Shown: positions 13,377 through 25,746, counted from the first letter of the stretch. The stretch: 64,000 bases of DNA from Edolisoma coerulescens (GCA_013397115.1 VWZW01004863.1:558001-622000); one strand, 5' to 3'. Program-made: numbers and translations. Notes: generated from the letters alone by a model not told the origin.

Positions 13377-13581
13377 CTCCTTTAATTGTTTGTATGGTGT
13401 AGTATAAATCTCCATGAAAAGGCTGTAATATATAGATAATGACACACTCAAAGCACGAAGCTCACAGGCATTTGAAGCAGAGTTAACAATTAGTTTTAGG
13501 AGGCGAGTCTCAGAGATCTCCAACTGGGGACCCAACTGCGACAGCTCTGCCCACTGAGTAGCCACTGGGATAATACATGCC
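13377..13581 (-). CDS. Candidate internal coding exon, gene not recognised
   Basis: On the minus strand a 205-base open segment lies between an acceptor (ACTTTCTTCAG, ending at 13582) and a good donor (GGAG|GTAAAG, GT at 13376-13375). It encodes 68 residues beginning ACIIPVATQWAELSQLG and ending TTPYKQLKE. It would start after codon base 2 of the previous exon and end on a codon boundary. It is locally richer in G+C than its flanks, with CTG, GAG and CAG codons that are unusual in this background. The residue pattern (ISETRLLKLI, ELRALSVSLSIYYSLF) suggests amphipathic or hydrophobic helices. I do not recognise the protein. A second acceptor 15 bases inside (ATTATCCCAG) is possible. Phase shows it cannot be spliced directly to the candidate at 706-814, so at least one exon would be needed between them. 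Confidence 0.38.
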
Positions 13582-14450
13582 CTGAAGAAAGTTGTTTCAG
13601 TGGATTGAATCCTCTGATTTCTTTCATAATAGGCAGGGTAACATTCAGGGTGTCTGTCTATGGGCAATTACTTACTTGAGTCTCATATAAAGCTACATTC
13701 TACGAATACAAAAATGGTTCTTAACTGAATGATGTTATTGGACATTCCAGTGCTATTTCCATGTAATCACACAGGCAAAACCAGAAATAACAGTGCAGAT
13801 GCAAGAAGTAAGTAATAATGGCCTAATTATTTTAGTATGCTGATATCAGTAAGTTTCCCTAGATACTCTCCTGACAAGGTTGTACTATTGATAAACCACT
13901 CTTGAGATGAAAGCTTGTATTCATCTCAAAGCATTTGGATTCATTAGTAATATGTGATCACCATTAAATTACTCTTGCTTTGAGCGACATATTTGAAAAC
14001 AGTGTCAAAAACTAGAAAGAGGCATGGCTGTAAATCTATTCAAATTGTTCATTCCCTTTCTGTCTACAATAGTAAGCAATGATTAGTAAAAGAAAACCAA
14101 CATAAAGCAAAAAAAATAAACCCAACAAACAAACAACCTCTCTCAAAGAAAAAAAAACACCAATAAATGAAACCTCAGAGAAATACAAATTAATCTTTTA
14201 TCTGTCTAGCAAAAAGAAGCTTTACACATAGTAAATATGATATATTCAATGACACCTGTAGTATATCCTGTCCCTCTGTAAAGTTCAAGCCAAACAAAAA
14301 GTGTTTCAATAAATATGTATTGATTCTTTTACATCTATCTGCCTGTATTTTGGTTTATCTACCTATTTATGCACACACACATGAACATACATAAACATGG
14401 GACAGGAGAAAGAGAGAAAGAAAGGATTTTATTTTCTTAGCCAGACAGAG
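13582..14450. other. AT-rich non-coding stretch with A-rich patch
   Basis: Upstream flank (in minus sense) of the 13377-13581 candidate exon. It holds an A/C-rich patch at about 14108-14162 and short CA repeats near 14372-14380. Nothing else was recognised. Confidence 0.6.
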
Positions 14451-15310
14451 CACATATATTTGACTTCCGCAACTCCTTTAGACTTCCAGTTTGATTTTTA
14501 GTTTTATTGTATCAACATGGCTTCTCCACCTCCAGCTGTAAAGCCCCCTGTTATTAAGTGGGAGCACAGGACTTCCAGAGATAAGCTCTTTTATGGCAAC
14601 CCTAATCCAGTGGGCTTTCCAGCTCAGGTGATTTCTCCTCTGAATCTGTTCGCTGCCATTCCCATTTGCAGGTCCAGCTTGTGGCAAGGCCGGCATGTAT
14701 TCCAGAGGCGTTTGTGCAGGCACACAGAGGTGAACACGTACACACACCCCCATGCATGCTGTAAGGCACGACCAGTGACATGGGCACCAAAGCAAGCCGC
14801 GTCAGAGTGACACCCTCATGAACACCCACAGCGCTCGCGTCCAGCTGATGAGCATAAGAGCTTGCTGGTGGTCATGCAGTGTCAACACACATTCACACAG
14901 CGGGATCTGGAGCTGTCTCCACACATGTGGTCTGTCTAGGAGCCAGACCTAGATCCCTTTTGCCCCAGTTGCTGGCCTTGGTGCTCCTGTCCTACATCCA
15001 TACCCAAACTTAGTAATTCTGATACCATTACCTAGGTAATCTTATCTTTCATGGCATTACTTGATGTTGCTTTACGAGGCTCTTCTCTCCCCAAAAGGTC
15101 CCCAGTTCTGCCTTTCAAGTACACATGCAGTTTGGTTGTTCTCACAGGACTCCTCTCATCACGACCACTCTGTCCTTTTTGTCACTCCCTCATGCTGTTC
15201 TTTACTAGCTCAAACAATTTCTTGTGTTGTGTTCAGCTGCATCTCAGACCAGCACATCTGTCTGTGTGTCATAACATCGTGAGTCTGTGTGTTTGTGTGT
15301 AGATCATGTA
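14451..15310. other. GC- and CpG-richer block, unidentified
   Basis: About 850 bases clearly richer in G+C than the surroundings, with several CpG-bearing words between 14690 and 14845 (GGCCGGC, AACACGTAC, GCCGCGTC, AGCGCTCGCGTCC). Open frames overlap on both strands (14478-14795 minus, 14517-14810 plus, 15051-15302 plus), which argues against any one being a gene. The right end is rich in TGTGTGT. It could be a decayed ERV LTR or internal piece, a promoter or exon of a non-coding RNA, or a regulatory element. I saw no LTR ends, no duplicated flanks and no protein motif. Confidence 0.4.
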
Positions 15311-18300
15311 CACACTCTGTATGCTGTTTGATTGACTTGGTTGCTGCCTTGGGGACTGCCCCTTTTCTTCTACACTGGGGCATTGCAGAGTGGTGTATTA
15401 CAGGTTATTCCACTGTTATTTCTATCATCAGTATTAGGATCCTGCTTTTTTACTGATTCATTTCATGTTTGATGCCAGAGTATTGCTTTCTTTTCCTTTT
15501 CCCTTTTCAAGCAGTTTCTCTGCTTTGCTTACTCTCAACTCCAATCATTTTGTAGCTTGGTCCCAGCCAACTGACAACTGTCAGCAATTATGAAATCAGT
15601 GAGAATATGCTTGCCAAAGCTGAAATTTATTGAGGATGCTCTACAGTCTTCCTGCAATATATGCTAACCCACCACTATCCCAAATTCCTCCTACACAGAA
15701 AATATTCAAAGGATTAGGACCACTTATACAGTTTCTACATGATTGCTTTCCTCTTCTCTGGTAAAGGGGCATGGTTAGGAAAAGGAACCATTGCTGGTGG
15801 TGGTTTTAGTCAGTCTGACACTTTGGCAAGGAGACATAAATTTTAACACCTCGAGTCCTTTCTAACCTATTCTGAAGTCCAACTCAGTAAACAAGTGCTT
15901 TTAGAAAGGAGATGGATATGCAAAAAAGACTTAAATTCACTTTTCTATGAGCACACACATTTCAGCTTCTGAGCCCAATGCATTAATTCCAGGCAGGTTT
16001 TGCTAAACTGTGTCTCTTTGTGTTGATGAAAAGCTTTGTAAAATTAAACATACATTTTAGCACTTTCAGGTACCCTGAGATAGTGCCACTTGAATTTGGA
16101 GCTAGAGAATATTTCAGATAAACCCTGTGCTTTGGTTATTCTGTCATTAAAAATACTCTGTAAAGCTCCTTGCTTCTCTTTACTTTTCCAGGACTGAAAT
16201 AAGGTGGATTTAAGAAACTATGAAGTTGTTTAATAACTATAAAGTTATTTATATTGGTTAAGAACAGTATCGCAGCTGTATACAGAATTCTGAATAAATA
16301 TTTGTTACATTAGTGTCTACACAAAGACACTGTGGTATTTAGATTCAGAAGAGCTTTGATTCTTTCAAAGCTCACTTTGTAAGATATGGCCTGAGGGAGA
16401 ACAGTAATGCCGTAAACAAATTCTATGCATTCAAATATATATGCATTTCTGACCTAATTTTACATGTTTGCAATTAATCCACATCACAGTTCAAATTGTT
16501 TTAAATAATTTCTTACAAGCATTAAGTCCAATATAATATTTCAGGGATTTAGAGAAAAGTTTAGAATCATTTTTGATCTTTTGAGGTATTCCATGAATAG
16601 GAGACAGGTCATACATTATCACAAAAATACTTTTATGAAAAATGAGAAACTGAGGGATAACTTGACACTGTCAAACTATATTGCATTTGTTTCTATTTTC
16701 AAGGGCTCTGAAAAGTAAAAAGTATTGCCTAAGATGATGTTTGCCTGAAGATACTACTTCTAAGACCTGTTATGTTACCCCTAACACTGTGTCATACCTT
16801 TTGTAAATCTTACTATGAAGAAACAAATAACCATCTAGCCTGAGCAAGCTGAAAGTCAGCGAGGGGAAGTTTATATTTACCTGCAGTGTTACCTCCCAAG
16901 TTTCCTGGCTGGAAAAGTAAAACATCATAATAATTTCTGCCGCCCGTCAGTTTAGATAGTTTCAAAATACTGATAACATTAAAATAGCTAATGAAAGCTA
17001 CATAAAAATCCAGCTTGCTATGGACACTTGGCAAGGTAAAGTAGAATGGCTGAAATAAATATAATTTGTTAGGGTGTTTTTATAAATATGTGTATGCTCT
17101 CATAGTGGCCTAACTGATTCGGAATGGGTCAGGGGAGATGGTCACAGTTTGAGATCCCACAAATGGGATCATACGTATTTTATGTATGTGCCTGTGTATA
17201 GTAAATGACCAGAAAAGTAGATGGCAAGTGGGAAGGCAGGAGTCCAACAGAAATTATTTTAATCAGCTTTCTTTTCTGCCTATTATTCACATTTGTTTTT
17301 TCAAGTCACTATTGCATTCATAATCAGATCTCCATCTTTATTATACCTTCATTAACCTTTTACATCTCCTGTCTGTGTACAGGAGCCTTTTTTTCTTTTA
17401 ATTAGCTGTTTAAAATTCACAAATGGTAGCTGCTGCCATTTTGGCTTTTTGACTTTTTCACCTGCAGACTGTAAGAAACAGATTTAAGACTCTTGTTCTG
17501 CTGGTTTATGTTGCATCCTGATTTTAGCTGAAATACTGGAGCTGGAATTCAGTCATTCACTGTCATTCAGGAGCTGTTTGAGTTGGGCTTTTGTGCTTTG
17601 TGGGGTCAGCAGACCTCAGCTGAATTACAGTCTTGAATTTTGTTTTGCAACCATGTATTATTTTCCTTGTCCTGTCCCTGTTTCTTCCTTTTTAGTACAA
17701 TCATAAAATATCCCACTTTGGACATTTTATGCAGGGATTCCATTTCTTTTGCTTGTAGATAGGATCACTTGGTTTGCAAGTGAGTCAGTTCTCTTATCAT
17801 CAGTCAATTTATACTTTTTGAGGCACACTTGTCACTCTGCTTTCTAGCACACTGCTACGTCCCAGAAAATATGAGATAGAAGTATTTATTACACCATGCA
17901 CTATCTGATGTACTTCATTCCTTTTTTATTCTTACTCATCAACAGTGTTTTCAATTGTATTTCCTAGAACATCTGCTGTAAAGATATGCAGGGTAGGAGT
18001 AAAATGTTTCTGTTACTTTTGTCGTTCAAGCAGCTCTTTCTTATCTCCTAATCATATTATTAGCACTTAATAGCAGTTGCTATGGGAGCTGCAGAACCAA
18101 ACAGTGGCTGAGGCTGTGTGGCATTACATCTATGTTAAAGGTAACACCTGGTCCTTGCCCCCTTGAAGTTAAGAGAGGAGGTGAAGGGAATTTTAAATAC
18201 TCATTTTTGCGCTAGCTTGAACCTCACTACACAGTGTGACTCACTGCTAGGGAAGAAGTGGTGTTACCAAGCTTCTGTTATCACATATAAGGATTAGAAA

Positions 18301-19129
18301 GATAGGAGGCAGACTGAGTTTCTCTCATGGCTCCTGTCTAAAGTAAGGTGGTGAAAAGAACACATGGTACCTTTCCTGCCTGTCTGGTTTATTCATTAAT
18401 GTTACCACTCTTTGGCTCATAACCTGCCTTCTTCAAACACACTTTCTGTTATAAGAAACTCAGGCTGTCTGAAAAAGTCCTTGTCAAAATCTGCCCTTCA
18501 TCATCTTTGTCGATTTTCTGCGTATTCCCAGCATGCTGCTTTTCTCATAGTCAGTCCTTATTATAACACATAGGCACACTGCCTGCCAGAATTCCCATGA
18601 GATAAAACCTTAGCCTTCTTTTACAGGTATCAAATATCTCTTTAATATTCTTCTTTAATTCTGATAGTGCATCTCTCTGGGTGCAGTTCCTTGAAACTCA
18701 TGCTTTAATAGTTTTGAATGTCTGCTAAAGGACTCCAAAGTTTGATTCTTGTAATATCCATCAAAAACTCTAGCAGAGGAGCAGTATCTTTTTAACTGTC
18801 AGGCTGGCAGAGATTTCTCAGAGGTGCGTTCGTTTCTTTGTCCCTTGTACTTTCTTTTTGTGTGTGTGTGTAATAATAATACTGGAATACGTATAAATGT
18901 GAACTATGCTATCTAAAGTAATTCTTTGTTGTCATGCTATGGTCTTTGAACCACAATTTCTGCAGGACTTGGTGTCAGTTGACAACCTCATCATTATAAG
19001 CTAGCTTTTATGTTATACTTAAAAGCTTTCAATCTTGTTGTCATACCAATTATTTTTTACTTAGACAAAAGGGTCTCATTTTATAGGAAAAAAATATCTG
19101 ACAGATTAATAATATTTCACATCCACAGT
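15311..19129. other. AT-rich non-coding stretch
   Basis: No gene or transposon recognised. It contains a (GT)n repeat at 18860-18871. On the minus strand near 16879-16906 a tract TTTTACTTTTCCAG followed 28 bases later by CAG|GTAAAT resembles a tiny exon, but the open frame is too short to support it. Confidence 0.55.
18860..18871. repeat. (GT)n microsatellite
   Basis: Six GT units followed by TAATAATAAT. Confidence 0.7.
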
Positions 19130-19332
19130 CCCATTCTAAGAATTGCTCAGTACTTTACACACATTAATGAATTAAACTTTCCAGTAACCTTATGAGAAAC
19201 TGCTATTATTATACAGACATGGAAACAGTGGCACAGAGAAAATAAAAATAAGTTCAGACAGCTTATTTGGAGCAAGAAAGGGAACAAATCCCACAGTCTT
19301 AGTCTTCCATTCTGACCACTAGGTCATGACTT
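19130..19332 (-). repeat. MIR-type SINE (ancient amniote CORE-SINE)
   Basis: The plus strand follows the reverse complement of the MIR consensus over about 200 bases. Landmarks are GCTCAGTACTTTACACACAT, AACCTTATGAGAAAC, TGCTATTATTATACAGACAT, GGAAACAGTGGCACAGAGAA, then AACAAATCCCACAGTCTTAG, and finally CTGACCACTAGGTC. These correspond to the well-known MIR order: actttacatgcatt, ctattattatcc, ggaaactgaggcacagag, gaacccagg, accactaggc. MIR derives from a tRNA-related SINE active before the amniote radiation, so this copy is very old and non-functional as a mobile element. Confidence 0.75.
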
Positions 19333-19489
19333 TTCTTCAAAGAGAGGAAGCTGAACCCTTTTTCTTTGTCATCTTGGCTTAGGTAAACAATGGTTTCTCA
19401 TATTCTTCTCATCTCGTTATTAAGGGAAGGTTTATCTTTCTCTAGTAATCTGTATTCTTGTCCTTACTTGATGCCTTGATGGGGCTACC

Positions 19490-19935
19490 TGAAAACAGGC
19501 TAGACAAAATTAAGAGGATAAAAGCGGGTATTTATTGAAGGGCCTTCAGGTATACTTTGGGCAGTCAAAAGCCTTCAGAGAAGGCTTCACCCAAAATGGA
19601 CAATGTGTCACGAGTTTTTCATACTTTTATGAGTTTGATCCATTTGCATATCGGGGTTAATTCTCCAATTACAATTTCAGGTAATGAAGTCATTACCTCA
19701 AGTTTGTTCCCCCCTTTGAGAGGCTTTGTTTACACATTTCAAGGCCTGAGACAGTAAGGTGTCCTTGAGGTCCAGGCCTAGAGAGGATTTGTTTTGTCTC
19801 ACCAGCATGGGAGAACAGTAGCTAACAGGCTATGTGTAGTTTTAGAGTTCCACACTAAAGCATTACAGGATCTGAAAAATATAAAAGCTGAAATACTAAG
19901 GCATCAACTCAACTGGCTAAGGGAGAAGTCAACAG
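19490..19935 (-). mobile_element. Avian ERV LTR (ERVL-like), reverse orientation
   Basis: I recognise this from bird assemblies as an LTR of an endogenous retrovirus. On the minus strand it contains an AATAAA polyadenylation signal (reverse complement of TTTATT near 19533) followed by a short U5 ending TTTTCA at 19490. Other family landmarks on the plus strand are GAAGGGCCTTCAGGTATAC, TCCATTTGCATATCGGGGTT, AATTCTCCAATTACAATTTC and GCATTACAGGATCTGAAAAA. The left edge begins TG, consistent with an LTR terminus. The right edge is uncertain, and I found no matching target-site duplication. No retroviral gene is attached, so it is a solo or truncated LTR. The 19557-19757 and 19794-19979 open frames lie within it by chance. 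The class assignment is from memory. Confidence 0.7.
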
Positions 19936-20555
19936 GCAAAGAAGAGGGTGAGGGGAAGACTTCAAATCCTGTAAAATAGGTGCATGTCTGTGTGTCTTGC
20001 TCTCTTCCTTTCTCTTCCCTTTTCTTTCTTCCTTCCTGTCTTCTAAATCTTTCTTAAATGAATAGGTTGAACAGGCAGCCTTTCAGAACTGGAAGATTTA
20101 AGGTACTTGTAGTGTGAACTCTTTCAGATTCTTTGGACAACCTTGTATGAAATTTCATGAGATGACCATTTATCCCATGGCCTCATGCAGCCCTTTACAT
20201 ACGTCAGCAGTGCTTAGGGCCAAGGCTGATCCCACCTAACTTCAGATGTTTTTCGAAGTCCCCAGTGTCAAGATCTTAGTCTCTTTAAACACCCTTCATC
20301 ATCAGTGGAGAGATGAAAGAATCTCCAAAGATAAGTTCTCAGTTGTGCTGAGTTGCTTTCTAAGGAGGAGAAGGTCTCCCTCTACACATGACAAACGAAA
20401 CTTGGTTGACCATGCTCCTCATTTAGGGTAATTAGTGAAATGTGTAAAATCAGAGAGGCTGCTGCAGGATTTAGTGCACAGCACTGACTGAATGTGTATG
20501 CAAAACTTTATAGTTCATCCAGTGAAGGCTAAGAGTCCGAGCCAATCTTTTGACA

Positions 20556-20587
20556 ATGGAAACAGATGTGCCCGTATGTCAGTGCAG
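20556..20587 (+). CDS. Speculative first coding exon
   Basis: An ATG in a fair context (GACAATGG) opens ten codons (METDVPVCQC) and is followed directly by a consensus donor, CAG|GTATGT (GT at 20588). A CCAAT word lies just upstream at 20542-20546. The exon would end after codon base 2, which is compatible in phase with the candidate at 25280-25348. All of this can occur by chance in a window this long, and no family is recognised. Confidence 0.12.
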
Positions 20588-21930
20588 GTATGTAGCACCT
20601 TCCTGCTCTGAACCACTGCATTTCATCAACACGTGTATAAAGGGATACAGGGTTTTCCTACATATGCAGGTTAACTTTGTGGGAGGAAATGACAAGCTGA
20701 ATTACATCAGGCTCTTAAGTCTTCTTTTTTAACTGATGCATAGGATGAAGCAAAAACAGCCTTGCGGATGAGTGGCAAGATGTGCAGAAATCAACAGATG
20801 AGTATATCACGAAGTGAGAAAAATCATAGGGTAGCACTCCTGTAAAATTTCTAAGACACTGGTAAATTAGATTTCTGGGTTACGTTAGTGACTCACACTG
20901 TTGTTTACCTGTGTTCTGAGAATTAACTCAGCAATCTCACATTTTAGAATACTTTAGAAGAAATTTCCTGTGTAATATTTTACTCTAAACTTAGACAATT
21001 CTTCAAGGGCTGTTTAATCAAAAGTACTGAGACTACCATTAGAACCATTTTCTCTTAGCTGTCTTCCCTTGAAATTTAGTGCAGAGACTCAAGAGACAAA
21101 TTCTGTATTTTCCATCATGTTAAAAAAACTTAAGAAAAGTTAAAAAATACAGAATACACCTTCCCTTTGGTGGTGTACCCAGGCCTTTATATTCATAACC
21201 TTTTGCTCTTCCTGCTGCCTGCAGTAGATATGCACATATGCCATTGATTGGATAACCACAGGTATGTCAGAACAGGAGAAGCTGCAATGGAATGTGCTTG
21301 TTCATTTAGTCAAAACCATTTGGTTCACTTTGCTACAGACAGCTGTCAACTGATGAAACTCAGCTTAGTCAGAAGAAGAAATGAGAGACTAAACAGGTAT
21401 GGGATGGGAAAGCTGTACTAAATTTATGACTTTGAAACAGAAAAAACAGGATTTCCTAGAGGTCCTGGTTGGAGGCAATTAGAAATTATGTCAAATGGAA
21501 GTTTTACTTTTTGAATACCATAAATTTTCAGTGATAAGAATTTTTTTTTATTTGTGTTGAAACACAGTTGCTTAGTGCATGTTGTAATTGCAATTCTTAC
21601 TCTTGTCAATCTTATTCTTCAACATAATATCAGCATTTGCACTTGGGCTGATTTTTAATGATGTAATTTATGATTCTGAGAGGCTAGTGGAATTTGAATT
21701 GGAAGAATATTTGAAACATTCTTGTATCTTCAAAAAAATATTTTTCTGAAAGTTAGCATCAATGTAAATTATATGATGCACAGTCATCAAAGTCAGAAAC
21801 CACTAATGTCTTGGAAATGTTGCTGAAAACTGTCCAAGAATGTATTTTAAAAAAAGAACAATATTTCATGCAAATCAAGAAAAATTTTTGTGATTCAAAA
21901 ATCCAACTAAATCTTGATGATCTAGTAATT

Positions 21931-21954
21931 TTATATATATATATATATATATAT
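21931..21954. repeat. (AT)n microsatellite
   Basis: Uninterrupted AT/TA alternation of about eleven units. Confidence 0.85.
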
Positions 21955-24868
21955 TTACCCGAAAAGGAAACTTTAAGACAGTGTGTGGCAAAACATGATA
22001 TTGATTTGCATGTGTCCTAATAAGGATTTCAGAGGATTAGGTCATCGTGTTTGACATAGAGAAGAAACTGCTAATAGAAACAGTATAAGAATATAAGGTG
22101 TTATTTATGGGAGCTGGAATAGATTCTGTACTGTAGTTTCAGTAAGTGAACACAGGAGTTAAAACAAGTTTTCAGAATTGTATTTATCTTCTTTTTTTTC
22201 CCTTCTTTTGACATTTTGCGGTTTGGTAAGCCCTCCTACAATACTGTTAAGAATTTATTTTTTATTTTTATGAAACAGTAATCTGCACAAACTCTATCTG
22301 TATTGAGAAGACAAATCAGGCTCTTTCTGTTCAATGCATAGGTTCTTTTTTTCTTACAGAGGAGGAGTATTTAGTTACACCTTGTTTGTAACTTTTTACA
22401 GCAAAAATTGGGGTTTTTTTCATTTATAGAAAAGAAAAATGAGATTAACAATTGATTCATGTAATCAATTGAAAGGAATTCAAACTGCTGTGCATAATAC
22501 ACTTACAGGTTTCTGTGTATAAAATACACTTGCAGGAGAGGAATGGCATCAGTCGCTTTTCCCGATGTCCAGTAAGCTGCAGGAATGCTGCACAGACCAT
22601 TCCTATTCATCCTTCTGTTTTAGTTTCTGCCTAATTTACATCTTTTAGCTTATTTTTTCTTCGAATAAAGTTAGATTGAAGTAGGTAGCATGAATTGGCC
22701 TTGGCTTCCATATCAGTCATAAATTTGCTAATACTTCACTATACAGAAGAAACAGTAATGAACATGTAGTGTGTTTACTCTCTCATGACAAGAGTTCTGT
22801 TTTTGTGGGAATTTACGTAAGATATGTTGATAAATAGTTACAATTTATATTGAAGACATACAGGTAATTTAACTTCCAGTTTTACTGCTTTGAAAGGGGG
22901 TTTTAGTCCGTTCTAGACCCTACTAACCATGACATGTTTCAGACTGGGCTCAAAGCCCTTTGATGGTCAACTCTTTGTTTTTGTTATGCTGCCACTGATT
23001 TCATTGCCAGTCTCTGACAATGTATGCTGGAGCCTTGGCCAGTCAAAGATGACAGAAACTTTTTTATACTTACAGGCAAAAGGTTGGAGCAGCAGTTTCT
23101 GAAACTTTTCCTGTCGTCACACCACCTTCAGGCCGATAATTTACCATGATTGTAAAAACTAAATAGCATATGACATTAACTTGGTTTGCAACTCTTTTGT
23201 GCCTTTAAAAAATGGCACCGGACCTGAATAGAGAAAATTACTTCAGGGACCAGGTAGGAAGGAGATGAGAAGGAAATAGCCATATGTGATAAATAGGTAG
23301 CAGGTAGGAGAGACTGTGTCTTGATTAAGGGTTGTCAGAAGATGAAGTCCAAGGAACAGCATAAGGTGTTAAAAGTAATAGGAAAGAGATCTTCAATAGA
23401 GATTTTGAGGTTAATGAGGAAAGAAAAGGGGATGATGACAAAGAAAAAAAAATAAAGATAAATGGCCTCAATTAGCTCTTTTAAAAATTCTCTGAGATAC
23501 TTGACAGAGATGGAAAGAAAAGCTAAAAGTGCAGAACAGCTCTTACAGGTCTGTGTCTCCAAGAGAAAAGCTTTAATAGCTGTAAGGAACATTTGTTATC
23601 TCAATTTTAGTGGTGTGCTTGACATACAAGCAGTGAAACCACAGTTATATCAGGTTGGCCTAACAGTCAATAGTGTACATGAAAGGTGAGTGCTCATTAC
23701 TTTGCTTTTTAAAAAAATCTTTCCAAGTGAGCTGCTTTTGATCAAAGACACATAATTAAAGAATTAAGCAAGTTTACATCTAATAGACTGCCTGCAGTTC
23801 TCCGTTACATTTTTACCAAGTGATAGTCTACTTTACATGATTGTCTATTATACTCATTAGGAGACTAAGCAAGCGGATTTTGTTTCTCTGAGAGGAAAGT
23901 AAATGTAAGCTAGAAAAGGTGAGTAATGCTTTAATGAGATGAGTGTGGTGCATACTCACAGCCTGCTTTTCTTCATTTAGCACGTGCATCAACTCATAAA
24001 TTATCTTCAGCTTTCACATGGCATAATGATCGTTCGCCATTTTGGTTGTGCTGCACTCAGTGTTGGTGAGTCATGGAGATGGCTGGTGTTCTGGAAGAGG
24101 CTTCTCTTTCCCTGACAACAAAAGTAACAGTGATTAGTTCAGCTTCTTATTTGGGGCTCTATGCTATAACCCAGCTTGACACCATAAAGGCAACATTTTT
24201 TTACGGTTTTTTATTTTCCTTCTTCTTCATTCTCTCTCCCTTCTGTCTCTTCTGGAATGCTTTCTGAGCAAATTCTTTGCTTGAGGAGAAATGTGACATT
24301 CTCTTGCACTGGTTGATAAATATTTATGCCTGAGAACAGCATAAAGCTCTTTTTTGGATGCTTTCCCATTTTACACTGTGCTGGCTTTTGGCCTGATCTC
24401 TGTATTTAGAAAACACTGTGTATTACCTGCATGCTTTCTTGACTCGATTTCCTATTTCTAATGGGTCTGCAGCCAGTACTTCATGAGAACCGTATTGCAA
24501 TATTTTCAATGAATTGTCAGGATACTTGAATAAAGTAAAATGAAAAATACGTGGCTTCTTTTCTAGTTGTATAAGCACATTTTAAGGAGAACTTTATAGA
24601 TATGCCTGGAAAGGATATAGTACACAGAGCATGAAAAAACATTTTTAAGCACTTCAATACTCTGGTAAAACTGAACAACTATGAATGGAATTAGAAATAG
24701 CAAAACATTAGAACTCCTGTGGCAGTATTAATACAATCCCATTTCACAATCATGGGGTTTTTTCCTGCCTCTTTTCTACAATGTATTTCTGATTTTTGCT
24801 TGTTGGTAAACAAACTCTGTGTACACCCAGTGGAATATATTTTCATTATTAAAGAAATTGTTCTGCCA

Positions 24869-24914
24869 ATTTGTAGATCATTTGAGATCTACAAATGTAG
24901 AACATTTGTAGATC
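24869..24914. repeat. Stem-loop with a third copy of the same arm
   Basis: ATTTGTAGATC (24869-24879) pairs perfectly with GATCTACAAAT (24886-24896) across a 6-base loop, and the same 11-mer occurs again directly at 24904-24914. The word is thus present three times within 46 bases, once inverted. This suggests local template switching during replication rather than a mobile element. Confidence 0.75.
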
Positions 24915-25279
24915 TCCTTAGCTCAGGCCATTGCTATGGGTCAGCATGTATTGACAGAGATGATAAGGGATCTCCCTGAGATTCAGACCAATGTTTGATG
25001 TCAACCAGCTCAGCTGCAGGGTGGATTAGGCTGGCTAGCCTTCATGACTGCATGAGCCACATTCCCAAAATCTCCATGTGGGCAAGATTCAGAACTGAGT
25101 GATGTGTGCTTAGTGGGGCTTCTTCAAAGGGTTACTCTGAAAGCAGCCCTCAAGTGGGCTATTAAAATGCTCCTGACTTCTGCTGTGCTGTGGAGTAGGA
25201 CTGGGTTAGGTGTCCATCTCAGTACTGGAGTGGACTGCAGTGTTGCTTGCACAACTGGCTGCTTCACTTTCTCTGGCAG

Positions 25280-25348
25280 AGAATTTGGATTAAAATCTTC
25301 CTGTCGACAGACTGGCCTCATACTGCAGTCCCAGCATGGGAACCAGAG
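25280..25348 (+). CDS. Speculative internal exon
   Basis: A 69-base segment preceded by a good acceptor (CTTCACTTTCTCTGGCAG, ending at 25279) and followed by a good donor (CAGAG|GTGAAT, GT at 25349). Two of three frames are open. The base-2 frame gives about 23 codons including EFGLKSSCRQTG and joins in phase with 20556-20587. The base-0 frame is also open and contains two tryptophans. Its length is a multiple of three. There is no family match. The overlapping minus-strand open frame 25124-25321 has no better claim. Confidence 0.2.
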
Positions 25349-25746
25349 GTGAATTTCTCGTCAACTGTACGTGGCTACCAGTTCGTCATCTTGAGCTAGT
25401 GCTGATCACTGGCAGTGCTGTGAAAACTTTGTGATTATGTACCTAATGGGCTGTGTGATCTGTGTGTGCATGTGTACACACAAAGATATGTATCTACTAA
25501 AAATAGCTTTCTGGATTCAGATTTTAGTTAAAGATCAAAATTTCACTTTGATGTAGAACCTAGAGTGTGACCACTGGGGCATGAATCTTCATGTCAGCAT
25601 TTAGATTTAAAGAAAATGTTAGGTGAGCATTTATTTTAATGTAATTGTCTTTATATTTTTATTTTCTTCATTTTGTTTTTGTTTTTTTTTCCACATATGA
25701 GAGAACGGAAATAGTTTTGCTTATTTTACAATTTAACCATCAAAAA

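Larger units (their letters stand above)
19936..25746. other. Mostly AT-rich non-coding stretch
   Basis: No transposon recognised. It contains an AT microsatellite (21931-21954), a triple-copy stem-loop at 24869-24914 and two speculative plus-strand exon candidates (20556-20587, 25280-25348) listed separately. Open frames at 21811-22020, 23335-23592 and 24719-24979 have chance-like AT-rich composition. Confidence 0.5.

Noticed and set aside
16879..16906. 28-base segment between TTTTACTTTTCCAG and CAG|GTAAAT on the minus strand
   Set aside because: Splice sites look good, but the segment is tiny, the phases do not join the other candidates, and there is no conservation evidence.
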